In this document: piece after piece, positions 20,250 through 27,060 of the stretch
Layout: every line of letters begins with the position of its first letter
Numbering within the stretch: the stretch's first letter is position 1
Assembly: GCF_000348925.1 (NCBI RefSeq)
Contig: NZ_AODQ01000029.1
Location: forward strand, 1 to 42,099
Length of the DNA: 42,099 nt
Source: Cesiribacter andamanensis AMV16
GTDB lineage: Bacteria > Bacteroidota > Bacteroidia > Cytophagales > Cyclobacteriaceae
Direction: 5' to 3'
The notes under the pieces: model-generated
The model's input: the letters and a program-made list of their open reading frames with translations, nothing else
Told to the model about the DNA's origin: nothing
Database searches by the model: none
Program-made: the position numbers and the translations under genes

Positions 20250-20279
20250 ATGGGCAAATTCCCGCCATCCCCCCAACTT

Positions 20280-20296
20280 CAGAATTAGCACAGAAT
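20280..20296 (+). promoter_or_regulatory. OmpR-type direct repeat upstream of the first PepSY-like lipoprotein
   Basis: CAGAAT at 20280-20285 and again at 20291-20296, an exact 11-base period. OmpR/PhoB-family regulators bind tandem half-sites at this period. A weak -7-like box TAGACCTG (20317-20324) lies downstream, with the start codon at 20346. A matching repeat sits at 23745-23761. Confidence 0.5.
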
Positions 20297-20345
20297 CGGG
20301 CCGTAGCTTCAGGAACTAGACCTGTATTTTTTAACTGGCACCACT

Positions 20346-20789
20346 ATGAAATGGCTCCCCTTACTCCTGCTCCTGATTGGCCTCAGCCTGAGCGCCTGCG
20401 ACAACGAACTGGCCGAAGAAAATGTACCCCAGGTGGTTCGCCAGGGGCTGGCAGCCGACTTTCCCGATGTTCGGGTGCTGGAATGGGAGGAAATTGATCA
20501 GTATTACGCCGCCGAATTCAACCTTGACAACATTCCCTATGAAGTGCTGCTGGACCGCACGGGCGCCATCGTCAAATATAAATACGACATCCTGGAAGAG
20601 GAGCTGCCCCAGGCCGTACGGGCTAGCCTGGAGCGGGACTATGCCGGCATTCCCCTTGCCGATATAGAGGTGCTGAAGCAGGGGGGCACCACCTACTACC
20701 AACTGGCCTTTGATGGGAAGGGGCGGGATTACTGGCTGGTCTTTTCGGCAGACGGCCAAAAGCTGGACGAGCCCGCCTATATGAAATAG
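20346..20789 (+). CDS. PepSY-like (DUF2874-type) lipoprotein
   Basis: A 147-residue exported lipoprotein: MKWLPLLLLLIGLSLSAC is a lipoprotein signal peptide with lipobox LSAC and lipidated C18. The mature part holds two repeats of the PepSY-like pattern (VPQVVRQGLAADFPDV...Y, then LPQAVRASLERDYAGIPLADIEVL), ending in a strand-rich YYQLAFDGKGRDYWLVFSADG. Such proteins are periplasmic, and structures of the family resemble beta-lactamase-inhibitor-like folds. Ligand unknown. It heads a tight gene run with a TVP38 protein and a two-component system, and carries an OmpR-type repeat upstream, so it is probably a target and possibly a modulator of the kinase. Confidence 0.85.
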   Translation: MKWLPLLLLLIGLSLSACDNELAEENVPQVVRQGLAADFPDVRVLEWEEIDQYYAAEFNLDNIPYEVLLDRTGAIVKYKYDILEEELPQAVRASLERDYAGIPLADIEVLKQGGTTYYQLAFDGKGRDYWLVFSADGQKLDEPAYMK

Positions 20790-20814
20790 CTCCTCTTACC
20801 CCATATTTTTTACA

Positions 20815-21753
20815 ATGAAGAACAGCGCTACCCCCCACAATACATCCAACTCCCCCTCAATCCGGCCTGCACCCTCCGCTAACGGACAGGCCCGCAGGGC
20901 CCAGGCAGCCCCCTCCGCCAGCCAGGATAAAAAGGCAGCTGCGGATGCAGCCAGTCCTAAACAGAGCCGCTGGCCCCTGCTGCTGACCGTTCTGCTGATA
21001 GGGGGCGGTATAGCGGCCTACTTCTTTATCCCGTCCTTTCAGCAAAGCCTGCAGGAGGGCTGGCAGGTACTTGGCAGCGGCGAGGAAGAGAAAATCTCTG
21101 AATGGGTGAGCCAGTTTGGCGCCTGGGGTCCGCTTTTTATCATACTGGCCATGGTGGCGCAAATGTTTCTGCTGGTGGTAAATGTAGTGGCGCTGATGCT
21201 GGTAGCCATTCTGGCCTATGGTCCCTTCTGGGGCTCCGCGCTGGCCATTGCAGCGGTGCTGGTTGCCTCTACCATTGGCTGGGCGCTGGGCAGAAGCCTG
21301 GGCGAGGCCGGCGTGGTGCGGCTCATCGGGCAGAAAGCCGAAAAAAAGGTGAGCCATTTTATGGACCGCTGGGGCGTCTGGGCCATCATTATTGCCCGTG
21401 TTTCCCCTTTTCTCTCCAATGATGCGGTAAGCTTTGTGGCCGGGTTGGCCCGCATGTCGTATCTCAAATTCATAGGCGCCACCCTGGCGGGCATTACCCC
21501 TCTGACCATCCTGCTGGCCTGGCTGGGCGAGAACAACGAACGGCTCAAAACCGGTCTTATCTGGGTATCGGCCATCAGCATAGCAGCGCTGCTGGGCTAC
21601 ATGCTCTACAGTAGGCTAAAAAGGGGAAAGGCAAATCCGCTACCTCCACTACAGGGGACTAAGCCAGCGTATAGCCGGGCAGCCCCCTGTAGTACGGCAA
21701 ATGGCCAAAAATCTGCCCTGCACACCACCCTTTCCCCCAAAAAACGGTTATAG
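20815..21753 (+). CDS. TVP38/TMEM64 family (VTT domain) membrane protein
   Basis: Inner-membrane protein of 312 residues. The first ~55 residues are a Ser/Pro/Ala-rich cytoplasmic tail, unusually long. A first membrane helix (WPLLLTVLLIGGGIAAYFF) follows, then the VTT/DedA-like core from ~100 to 240: GAWGPLFIILAMV, ALGRSLGEAG and the re-entrant-type segment ARVSPFLSNDAVSFVAGLARM. A last helix precedes a basic tail. DedA-related proteins are linked to lipid scrambling and envelope homeostasis; a specific role here is inference. It lies 25 bases after the lipoprotein gene and 27 before the response regulator. Confidence 0.88.
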   Translation: MKNSATPHNTSNSPSIRPAPSANGQARRAQAAPSASQDKKAAADAASPKQSRWPLLLTVLLIGGGIAAYFFIPSFQQSLQEGWQVLGSGEEEKISEWVSQFGAWGPLFIILAMVAQMFLLVVNVVALMLVAILAYGPFWGSALAIAAVLVASTIGWALGRSLGEAGVVRLIGQKAEKKVSHFMDRWGVWAIIIARVSPFLSNDAVSFVAGLARMSYLKFIGATLAGITPLTILLAWLGENNERLKTGLIWVSAISIAALLGYMLYSRLKRGKANPLPPLQGTKPAYSRAAPCSTANGQKSALHTTLSPKKRL

Positions 21754-21780
21754 GCTGTAGCGCCTTCTGAGCAAAAGCAT

Positions 21781-22455
21781 ATGAAAATTCTGGTGATTGA
21801 AGATGAACAGGCCCTGCGGGAATCCATCTGTACCTACCTGCAGCAGGGGGGCTATGTGTGCGAATGGGCCGATGCGTATGGGGAGGCCAAAACCAAGATC
21901 GCCTTCTACACCTATGCCTGCGTGCTGGTAGATCTGGGCCTGCCCGGCGGCAATGGCCTGGACCTGGTGCGCCAGCTAAAAGAAAAAAGTGCAGAGACCG
22001 GTATTATCATCATTTCAGCACGCGATGCGCTTGACGATAAGATCAGCGGCCTGGAGCTGGGGGCAGATGATTACCTGACCAAACCCTTTCACCTCTCGGA
22101 GCTGAACGCCCGCCTCAAATCCGTTATCCGCAGGCGGAGCTTTCAGGGCATGAAGGTGATCGAGATCAATTCGCTGAAGGTTTATCCCGATGCCGCCGAA
22201 GCCTCCATAGGCGAAACCAAACTGGCGCTTACCAAGAAAGAATACGACCTGCTGCTCTACTTCATCTCCAACAAAAACAGGGTGCTCACCAAAGATTCCA
22301 TCGCCGAGCACCTCTGGGGCGACCATGCCGAATTTCTGGACTCGCTTGATTTTGTCTATACCCACATCAAAAACCTACGCCGCAAGCTGCTGGAAGGGGG
22401 TGGCGAAGACTACATCCAGACAGTATACGGGCTGGGCTATAAATTCAACTGCTGA
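21781..22455 (+). CDS. OmpR/PhoB-family response regulator
   Basis: A 224-residue DNA-binding response regulator. The receiver domain (1-~115) has the acidic pair E7/D8, phospho-acceptor D51 (VLVDLGLPGG), switch S79 and K101 (YLTKPF). The winged-helix domain (~125-224) ends VYTHIKNLRRKLLEGGGEDYIQTVYGLGYKF, the recognition helix and wing of the OmpR class. The stop overlaps the kinase start (TGATG), which indicates translational coupling. Its likely sites are the 11-base direct repeats upstream of the flanking lipoprotein genes. Confidence 0.95.
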   Translation: MKILVIEDEQALRESICTYLQQGGYVCEWADAYGEAKTKIAFYTYACVLVDLGLPGGNGLDLVRQLKEKSAETGIIIISARDALDDKISGLELGADDYLTKPFHLSELNARLKSVIRRRSFQGMKVIEINSLKVYPDAAEASIGETKLALTKKEYDLLLYFISNKNRVLTKDSIAEHLWGDHAEFLDSLDFVYTHIKNLRRKLLEGGGEDYIQTVYGLGYKFNC

Positions 22456-23732
22456 TGCGGGTACTCACCAAAACCAGCTACTACTACCTGCTGCTCTCTG
22501 CCGTGGTGTTTCTGCTGGGAGGCATCAATTTTTACTGGATCATGCAGCAGGAAATTTACGATGAGGTAGATGACCAGCTCTTCACCGACAAAGAAAACAT
22601 CCTTGCCTTTATCCGGCAAAACAACCGCCTGCCCAGCGTTACCTCTGGCATCTCGGAGGCCATTCTGGTAAAGGAGGCAAACCCCGCCAGCCCCACCCTG
22701 GAAAAGCTGGCCGATACGCTGATCTACAGCAGCTACGACGAGGAGTATGTATACTTTCGCCGCCTTACCTTTACCGCCTACCAGGATGGCCGGCCCTATG
22801 AGTACACCATTCTGAAGTCGCTCACCGATTTTGAGGATCTGTTTGAAAGCACCATGCTGGCCATGGGGGTAATCTTTGTGCTGCTGCTGGTGGGGCTGGT
22901 CTTTATCAACTACTACATCAACAAATTTATCTGGCGGCACTTTTACGATACCCTCAGCAAAATAAAGCGCTACAGCCTGGCCAAAGACCCGCCCCTGCAG
23001 CTTACCCCTACCAGTACCCGGGAGTTTCAGGAGCTTAATGCCGTGCTGGAAGCCATGACCCACAAGATGCACCGGGATTACCTGAACCTGAAGGAATTTA
23101 CCGAAAACGCCTCGCACGAAATACAGACCCCCCTGGCCATTGTCAACAACAAGCTGGAGCTGATCATGCAGTCCGATGCCCTCAGCCAACAGCAGGCCCA
23201 GCTGCTGCAGGAACTCTATGCGCCCATCAACCGCCTGGGGCGGCTCAATAAGACCCTTATTCTGCTCACCCGCATTGAGAATCAGGAATTCAGCGAGCAG
23301 GAAGAGCTGCCCCTCCATAGCCTGGTGAAGGAGCAGCTGGAGCAGCTGCAGGAAATGATCGGCATGCGGGAGCTTGTGGTAGAGCCCCCCCTGCTGGAGC
23401 CGGTATACAGGCGCATGAACCGGGGCCTGGCCGAGATCCTGATCTCGAACCTGCTGGTGAATGCCATTCGCCACAACCATACCGGCGGCAGCATTTCCAT
23501 TAGCCTTACCCCCCGCCAGCTCTGCATCAAAAATACCGGCGAGGCCTATGCCGGCGCCACCACCGAGCAGTACTTTACCCGCTTTACCAGCGGCCACCAG
23601 GCCCCCGAGTCCCTTGGCATTGGCCTGGCACTGGTCAAAAAGATCTGTGAGCACTATGCCCTTGTCCCAAGCTATACCTATAGCGAGGGGCAGCACATTC
23701 TCTGCATTTATTTTCCGCCAACGGCCGGCTAA
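22455..23732 (+). CDS. Membrane sensor histidine kinase
   Basis: A 425-residue classic sensor: TM1 ~10-30, a periplasmic sensor of ~100 residues, TM2 ~134-156, HisKA with H221 (ENASHEIQTPLAIV), N box with N336 (NLLVNAIRHNH) and G2 box LGIGLALVKKI. The G1 box is degenerate (CIKNTGEAYAG instead of DNGxG), yet the N of xNTG is kept as in many Bacteroidota kinases. Partner of the regulator at 21781-22455. PepSY-like lipoproteins on either side suggest that it senses an envelope signal. Confidence 0.93.
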   Translation: MRVLTKTSYYYLLLSAVVFLLGGINFYWIMQQEIYDEVDDQLFTDKENILAFIRQNNRLPSVTSGISEAILVKEANPASPTLEKLADTLIYSSYDEEYVYFRRLTFTAYQDGRPYEYTILKSLTDFEDLFESTMLAMGVIFVLLLVGLVFINYYINKFIWRHFYDTLSKIKRYSLAKDPPLQLTPTSTREFQELNAVLEAMTHKMHRDYLNLKEFTENASHEIQTPLAIVNNKLELIMQSDALSQQQAQLLQELYAPINRLGRLNKTLILLTRIENQEFSEQEELPLHSLVKEQLEQLQEMIGMRELVVEPPLLEPVYRRMNRGLAEILISNLLVNAIRHNHTGGSISISLTPRQLCIKNTGEAYAGATTEQYFTRFTSGHQAPESLGIGLALVKKICEHYALVPSYTYSEGQHILCIYFPPTAG

Positions 23733-23744
23733 CTGCCTCATCTC

Positions 23745-23776
23745 CAGATTTCCTACAGATTGGGGAAGTATACTTG
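23745..23776 (+). promoter_or_regulatory. OmpR-type direct repeat and -7 box upstream of the PepSY-propeller lipoprotein
   Basis: CAGATT at 23745-23750 and 23756-23761, an 11-base period, followed by TATACTTG at 23769-23776, one mismatch from TAnnTTTG. The repeat occupies the place of a -33 element, as expected for an activator. It lies in the 68-base gap after the kinase gene, so the last gene has its own promoter. Confidence 0.5.
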
Positions 23777-23800
23777 TATTGGAACTTACCCATACTACCT

Positions 23801-25069
23801 ATGAAAACGAAGATGATATATACTGCCCTGGCTGGCATCCTCTCCCTGACTGCCTGTGAGGGCAACTGGTGGGGACAGCCCACCATACCTGATGCCGTAG
23901 AGCAGCAGTTTGTACAGCTATACCCCACCGCCGAGCGGGTAGAGTGGGAGCTGGAGGGCGATACCTACCAAGTAGAATTTGAGCTTAGCAGCTGGGAACG
24001 CACTGCCCACTTTAGCGTCGATGGCCGGCTGCTGCGCTACAGCGAAGAGATAGACGACCGCTACCTGCCTCCTGCTGCCCTGGCGCTGCTGCAAAGCCGC
24101 TATACGCAGTACAAAATAGACGAGGTTGCACGTGTGCAGCAGGATCAGCAAACCTATTACGAGGTAGAACTGGAAGATAAAGATGATTTGCTGTTGCTCT
24201 TTGATGAGCAGGGGAAGTTACTGGAACAGCAGGCTGCTGCCAACGGCCCCACATCGCAGCTGGAGCAGGCCTCGCTCCTTAGCAGACACGCACCTGCTAC
24301 CGAAGGACCTTCTACCCTTACCGCCCCTCAAAGCAGCTGGGAGCTGCCCGCTGAGCTGCGGGAAATATCCGGCATGGCCTTTCTGGATGAGGGGGTGCTG
24401 GCCTGTGTGCAGGATGAGGAGGGAATTATTTACCTCTACGACCTCAGCAAAAAAGCCATTACCCGAACCATCCCCTTTGCCGAAGAGGGCGATTACGAGG
24501 GACTTGTCGTAGTAGACAACACAGCCTTTGTACTGCGCAGCGATGGCGCCCTCTTTGAAGTTAGCCCCCTGCGCCAGGGCAAGCCCACCACCACCCTGCA
24601 CCCCTCGGTACTGGCCAAAAGCCAGGATACCGAAGGCCTGGCCTACGATAAGGCCAACCAGCGCCTGCTTATTGCCCCCAAGGGCTACGACAAGAAGCTG
24701 GGCAATTACAAGGGCCTTTATGCCTTTTCGCTGGCCGATAAAAAGATGCAGCCCAAGCCGGTGATCACCATCCCGCTGGATCAGGAAAAACTGGCGGGCA
24801 GCAGCAAGAAGGACCCTTACGATGTGCTGCAGCCTTCTTCCCTGGAAATAAACGAAACCAACGGAACACTCTACCTGCTGGATGCCAAAAACCACCTGCT
24901 GCTGACCCTTGACCCCCAGGGGCAGATCCGGCAACTGATCTCCCTGGATAAGGGGCAGCTGCGCCAGCCCGAGGCCTTTGCCTTTAGCCCGGATGGGGCG
25001 CTCTACATCTCCAGTGAAGGGGGTAAAAAAGGCAAAGGGGTACTGCTGAAGTATACCTCCGGCTATTAA
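23801..25069 (+). CDS. Lipoprotein: PepSY-like region fused to SdiA-regulated-type beta-propeller
   Basis: Start chosen at ATG 23801 because it gives a proper lipoprotein signal (MKTKMIYTALAGILSLTAC, lipobox LTAC); an upstream TTG frame would add nine residues. The length is 422 residues. The mature N-terminal part (~20-140) has two PepSY-like units (IPDAVEQQFVQLYPTAERVEWE..., LPPAALALLQSRYTQYKIDEV). After a Ser/Thr-rich linker, residues ~175-420 match the SdiA-regulated family: LREISGMAFLDEG, EGDYEGLVVVD, SQDTEGLAYDKANQRLLIAPKG, LQPSSLEINETNGTLYLLDA and PEAFAFSPDGALYISSEGG, a repeated propeller pattern. Periplasmic; activity unknown. It shares its upstream repeat with the gene at 20346. Confidence 0.83.
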   Translation: MKTKMIYTALAGILSLTACEGNWWGQPTIPDAVEQQFVQLYPTAERVEWELEGDTYQVEFELSSWERTAHFSVDGRLLRYSEEIDDRYLPPAALALLQSRYTQYKIDEVARVQQDQQTYYEVELEDKDDLLLLFDEQGKLLEQQAAANGPTSQLEQASLLSRHAPATEGPSTLTAPQSSWELPAELREISGMAFLDEGVLACVQDEEGIIYLYDLSKKAITRTIPFAEEGDYEGLVVVDNTAFVLRSDGALFEVSPLRQGKPTTTLHPSVLAKSQDTEGLAYDKANQRLLIAPKGYDKKLGNYKGLYAFSLADKKMQPKPVITIPLDQEKLAGSSKKDPYDVLQPSSLEINETNGTLYLLDAKNHLLLTLDPQGQIRQLISLDKGQLRQPEAFAFSPDGALYISSEGGKKGKGVLLKYTSGY

Positions 25070-25132
25070 GCATCAAAACAGATAAGCGCCCTATAGCTCA
25101 GGCAGCAAACAAAAAGAGCAGCTACCGCTTTC

Positions 25133-25157
25133 GCTGGTGCGAGCTTGTAGCACCAGC
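25133..25157. terminator. Bidirectional hairpin between convergent genes
   Basis: GCTGGTGC (25133-25140) and GCACCAGC (25150-25157), an 8-bp perfect stem with a nine-base loop, midway in the 150-base gap between the lipoprotein gene (+) and the monooxygenase (-). No T tract. Confidence 0.4.
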
Positions 25158-25219
25158 CCGTTAGCAGCTTTTCATACGAACCTGCCGCCGCAGCGTATCC
25201 TGCTAATCCCTGATTCAGC

Positions 25220-26242
25220 TTAGGCAGACAGTACCTCTTTTTCCTGCATGATCTCGGAAAAGAGGCGGTAGGAGCGCAGCCGGTCGGCATGATCGTAGAT
25301 GTGGGAGACCACCATCAGCTCATTTACCCGCGTTTCCTGCAGAAAGTCGGCCGTCTGTTGCGCTACGGTTTTTTTGCTGCCGATAAAGGCATATTTGAGC
25401 ATGCGCTGAAAGGCTGGTTCCTGCAGCAGGGCCCGCAGCTCGGCACTCAGCTCCGCAGGGGGTTGCATGTAGTCGATCTTGTTGGTGAGCACCCCCAGCA
25501 TCATTTTTACCAGCGAGCTGGAGATCCGCTCTGCCTCGGCATCGGTATCGGCCGCTATCACATTGATGCAGGCAATGCTGTAGGGCTCCTGTAGCTGCTC
25601 CGAGGGCTGAAAATTGGCATAATAGATCGACAGGGCCTCAAAGAGCTGCGCCGGAGCAAAGTGGCTGGCAAAGGCATAGGGCAAGCCCTTTTTGGCCGCC
25701 AGCCAGGCGCTGTCGGTGCTGGAGCCCAGGATGTAAAGGGGTACCTCCACCCCTTCGGCCACATGGGCCCGCACCCGGGCGCTGCGGTTGGCAGGTGAAA
25801 AATACTGCTGGATCTGCCCCACCTCCTCGGGAAAATTGTAAACCGCCTGCATGCGGTCCGGGCGGATGGCATGCGCCGTCAGCTGGTCAGTACCGGGCGC
25901 CCGGCCCAGGCCCAGGTCGATGCGGCCGGGATAGAGCTGCCCCAGGGTGCCAAACTGCTCGGCTACGATCAGAGGTGCATGGTTGGGCAGCATAATGCCC
26001 CCGGAGCCTACCCGGATGCGGCTGGTGCCACCGGCAATATGGCCCATGAGCACCGAGGTGGCCGAGCTGGCAATGCTGAGCATGTTGTGATGCTCGGCCA
26101 GCCAAAAGCGGGTATAGCCCCATGCCTCAGCCTTGCGGGCCAGGTCCAGGCTGTTTTTAAAGGTATCGGCAGGGCTGCTGCCGGCCGATACGGTGGCCAG
26201 TTCCAGCAGGGAGTAGGGTATGGAAGTATTTATTGTTGACAT
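25220..26242 (-). CDS. LLM-class (luciferase-like) flavin-dependent oxidoreductase
   Basis: A 340-residue soluble monooxygenase of the bacterial luciferase superfamily with a TIM-barrel fold that uses reduced flavin. ATG 26242 (MSTINTSIPYSLLELA) is chosen over longer frames because the extension lacks family resemblance. Marks: YTRFWLAEHHNM near residue 40, the loop RIRVGSGGIMLPNHAPLIVAEQ, GRIDLGLGRAPGTD, and YILGSSTDSAWLAAKKGLPYAFA in the later part. It resembles the MsnO8/YhbW group. Substrate not predictable. It stands alone, convergent with the lipoprotein gene. Confidence 0.92.
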   Translation of the reverse strand: MSTINTSIPYSLLELATVSAGSSPADTFKNSLDLARKAEAWGYTRFWLAEHHNMLSIASSATSVLMGHIAGGTSRIRVGSGGIMLPNHAPLIVAEQFGTLGQLYPGRIDLGLGRAPGTDQLTAHAIRPDRMQAVYNFPEEVGQIQQYFSPANRSARVRAHVAEGVEVPLYILGSSTDSAWLAAKKGLPYAFASHFAPAQLFEALSIYYANFQPSEQLQEPYSIACINVIAADTDAEAERISSSLVKMMLGVLTNKIDYMQPPAELSAELRALLQEPAFQRMLKYAFIGSKKTVAQQTADFLQETRVNELMVVSHIYDHADRLRSYRLFSEIMQEKEVLSA

Positions 26243-26402
26243 GTACAATGGATCTGAAAGGAGAACACCGGCAGTGCCGGAAACATTCGGCCGCCGCAGG
26301 GCAGGCTGTTGTGCAGCAGCGCACCCGAAAGCATAGCCCACTGGCGACCAGCGCTCTATCCATCTAGCCGAAAAACCAATTTCTGCAACAATGGGTACAG
26401 CA

Positions 26403-26410
26403 CAAAAGTA
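26403..26410 (-). promoter_or_regulatory. Possible -7 box (TACTTTTG) for the monooxygenase gene
   Basis: On the minus strand the bases read TACTTTTG, an exact TAnnTTTG match. It lies 160 bases before the ATG, giving a long leader, and no good -33 element is seen, so confidence is low. Confidence 0.3.
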
Positions 26411-26484
26411 ACAAAGTCAGCTGCGGGATTTTTTTAATCTAATTTTAATTTTTATTACAACTTAAGCCCTTCCCGCTGCGTATT

Positions 26485-26510
26485 AGGGGTAGTCCAGCAA
26501 GACTATCCCT
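26485..26510. repeat. Inverted repeat in the monooxygenase/DUF1737-like intergenic region
   Basis: AGGGGTAGTC (26485-26494), loop CAGCAA, GACTATCCCT (26501-26510): 10 pairs with one G-T wobble. It is distant from any stop codon, so it is not an obvious terminator of a known gene. Could be an operator, an RNA structure in a leader, or the end of an unseen small RNA. Confidence 0.4.
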
Positions 26511-26651
26511 GCCTGGCCAGCAGCCATCACCCACCTTTGCTACAGCCACAGAAGGCAGGAGCGGATGCCGGCAGGGCCCTGGGCGACATGCTTAGCCGCC
26601 TCTGGAAGATTCTCTTAAGTTGTTGAGCACCTACAGGACCAGCCCCTTACC

Positions 26652-26900
26652 ATGACCTTTGATGCGAATTCATTTAAAATTGTGTATGGCGCCAATCAGG
26701 AAGAGATTGAAATCCAGGTAGAAAAGTTATTACCGGAGGGCTATGTGCTGCATGGCGCCATAGTAGCCCAGCCAAATGCACAGTTCAGCAAGGAAAGCGC
26801 TGCATCTCAGAGCCCTTACCTCTATTACCAGATCCTGGCCCGGCAGAAGCAGACCCCTTCTCCGCCCCAGACACAGCAAGCGCCGGCAGAAGAAGTATGA
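26652..26900 (+). CDS. Small protein, DUF1737-like
   Basis: 82 residues, soluble. The pattern EEIEIQVEKLLPEGYVLHGAIVAQ...YLYYQILARQ resembles the DUF1737 arrangement (helix with paired hydrophobics, then EGW/Y-x-LHG, then a final Y-x-Q-x-L-x-R strand). The tail is Pro/Gln-rich. The family has no known activity. It lies 160 bases ahead of the Ser/Thr kinase on the same strand, without evidence of a shared transcript. Confidence 0.62.
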   Translation: MTFDANSFKIVYGANQEEIEIQVEKLLPEGYVLHGAIVAQPNAQFSKESAASQSPYLYYQILARQKQTPSPPQTQQAPAEEV

Positions 26901-27060
26901 GCAGTCCGGACAATAAAACCGGCAGCCTTCAGTATATATAATGTGCGTTAGTAGCTGACCCCTGCTATTTTTTTGTGGTCAGAAGGCGCTGCTTACCCGC
27001 AGGTGCATCCCCTTCCTCAGGCGGCTACTGTTTTTTTTGGGTTGGACGTAGTAAATTTTT

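Larger units (their letters stand above)
26243..26651. other. 409-base divergent intergenic region
   Basis: No gene seen. It contains a TACTTTTG box on the minus strand (26403-26410), an A/T-rich patch (about 26428-26462) and a 10-bp hairpin (26485-26510). It probably holds the promoters of the monooxygenase and of the small gene at 26652. Confidence 0.5.

Noticed and set aside
22437-23741. 434-codon open frame opposite the sensor kinase
   Set aside because: Mirror of the kinase coding frame, low-complexity Gln/Leu/Gly product, no family resemblance.
26938-26990. CTGACC...GGTCAG pair before the Ser/Thr kinase as a terminator
   Set aside because: Only six base pairs with a long loop and the T run inside the loop; too weak to call.
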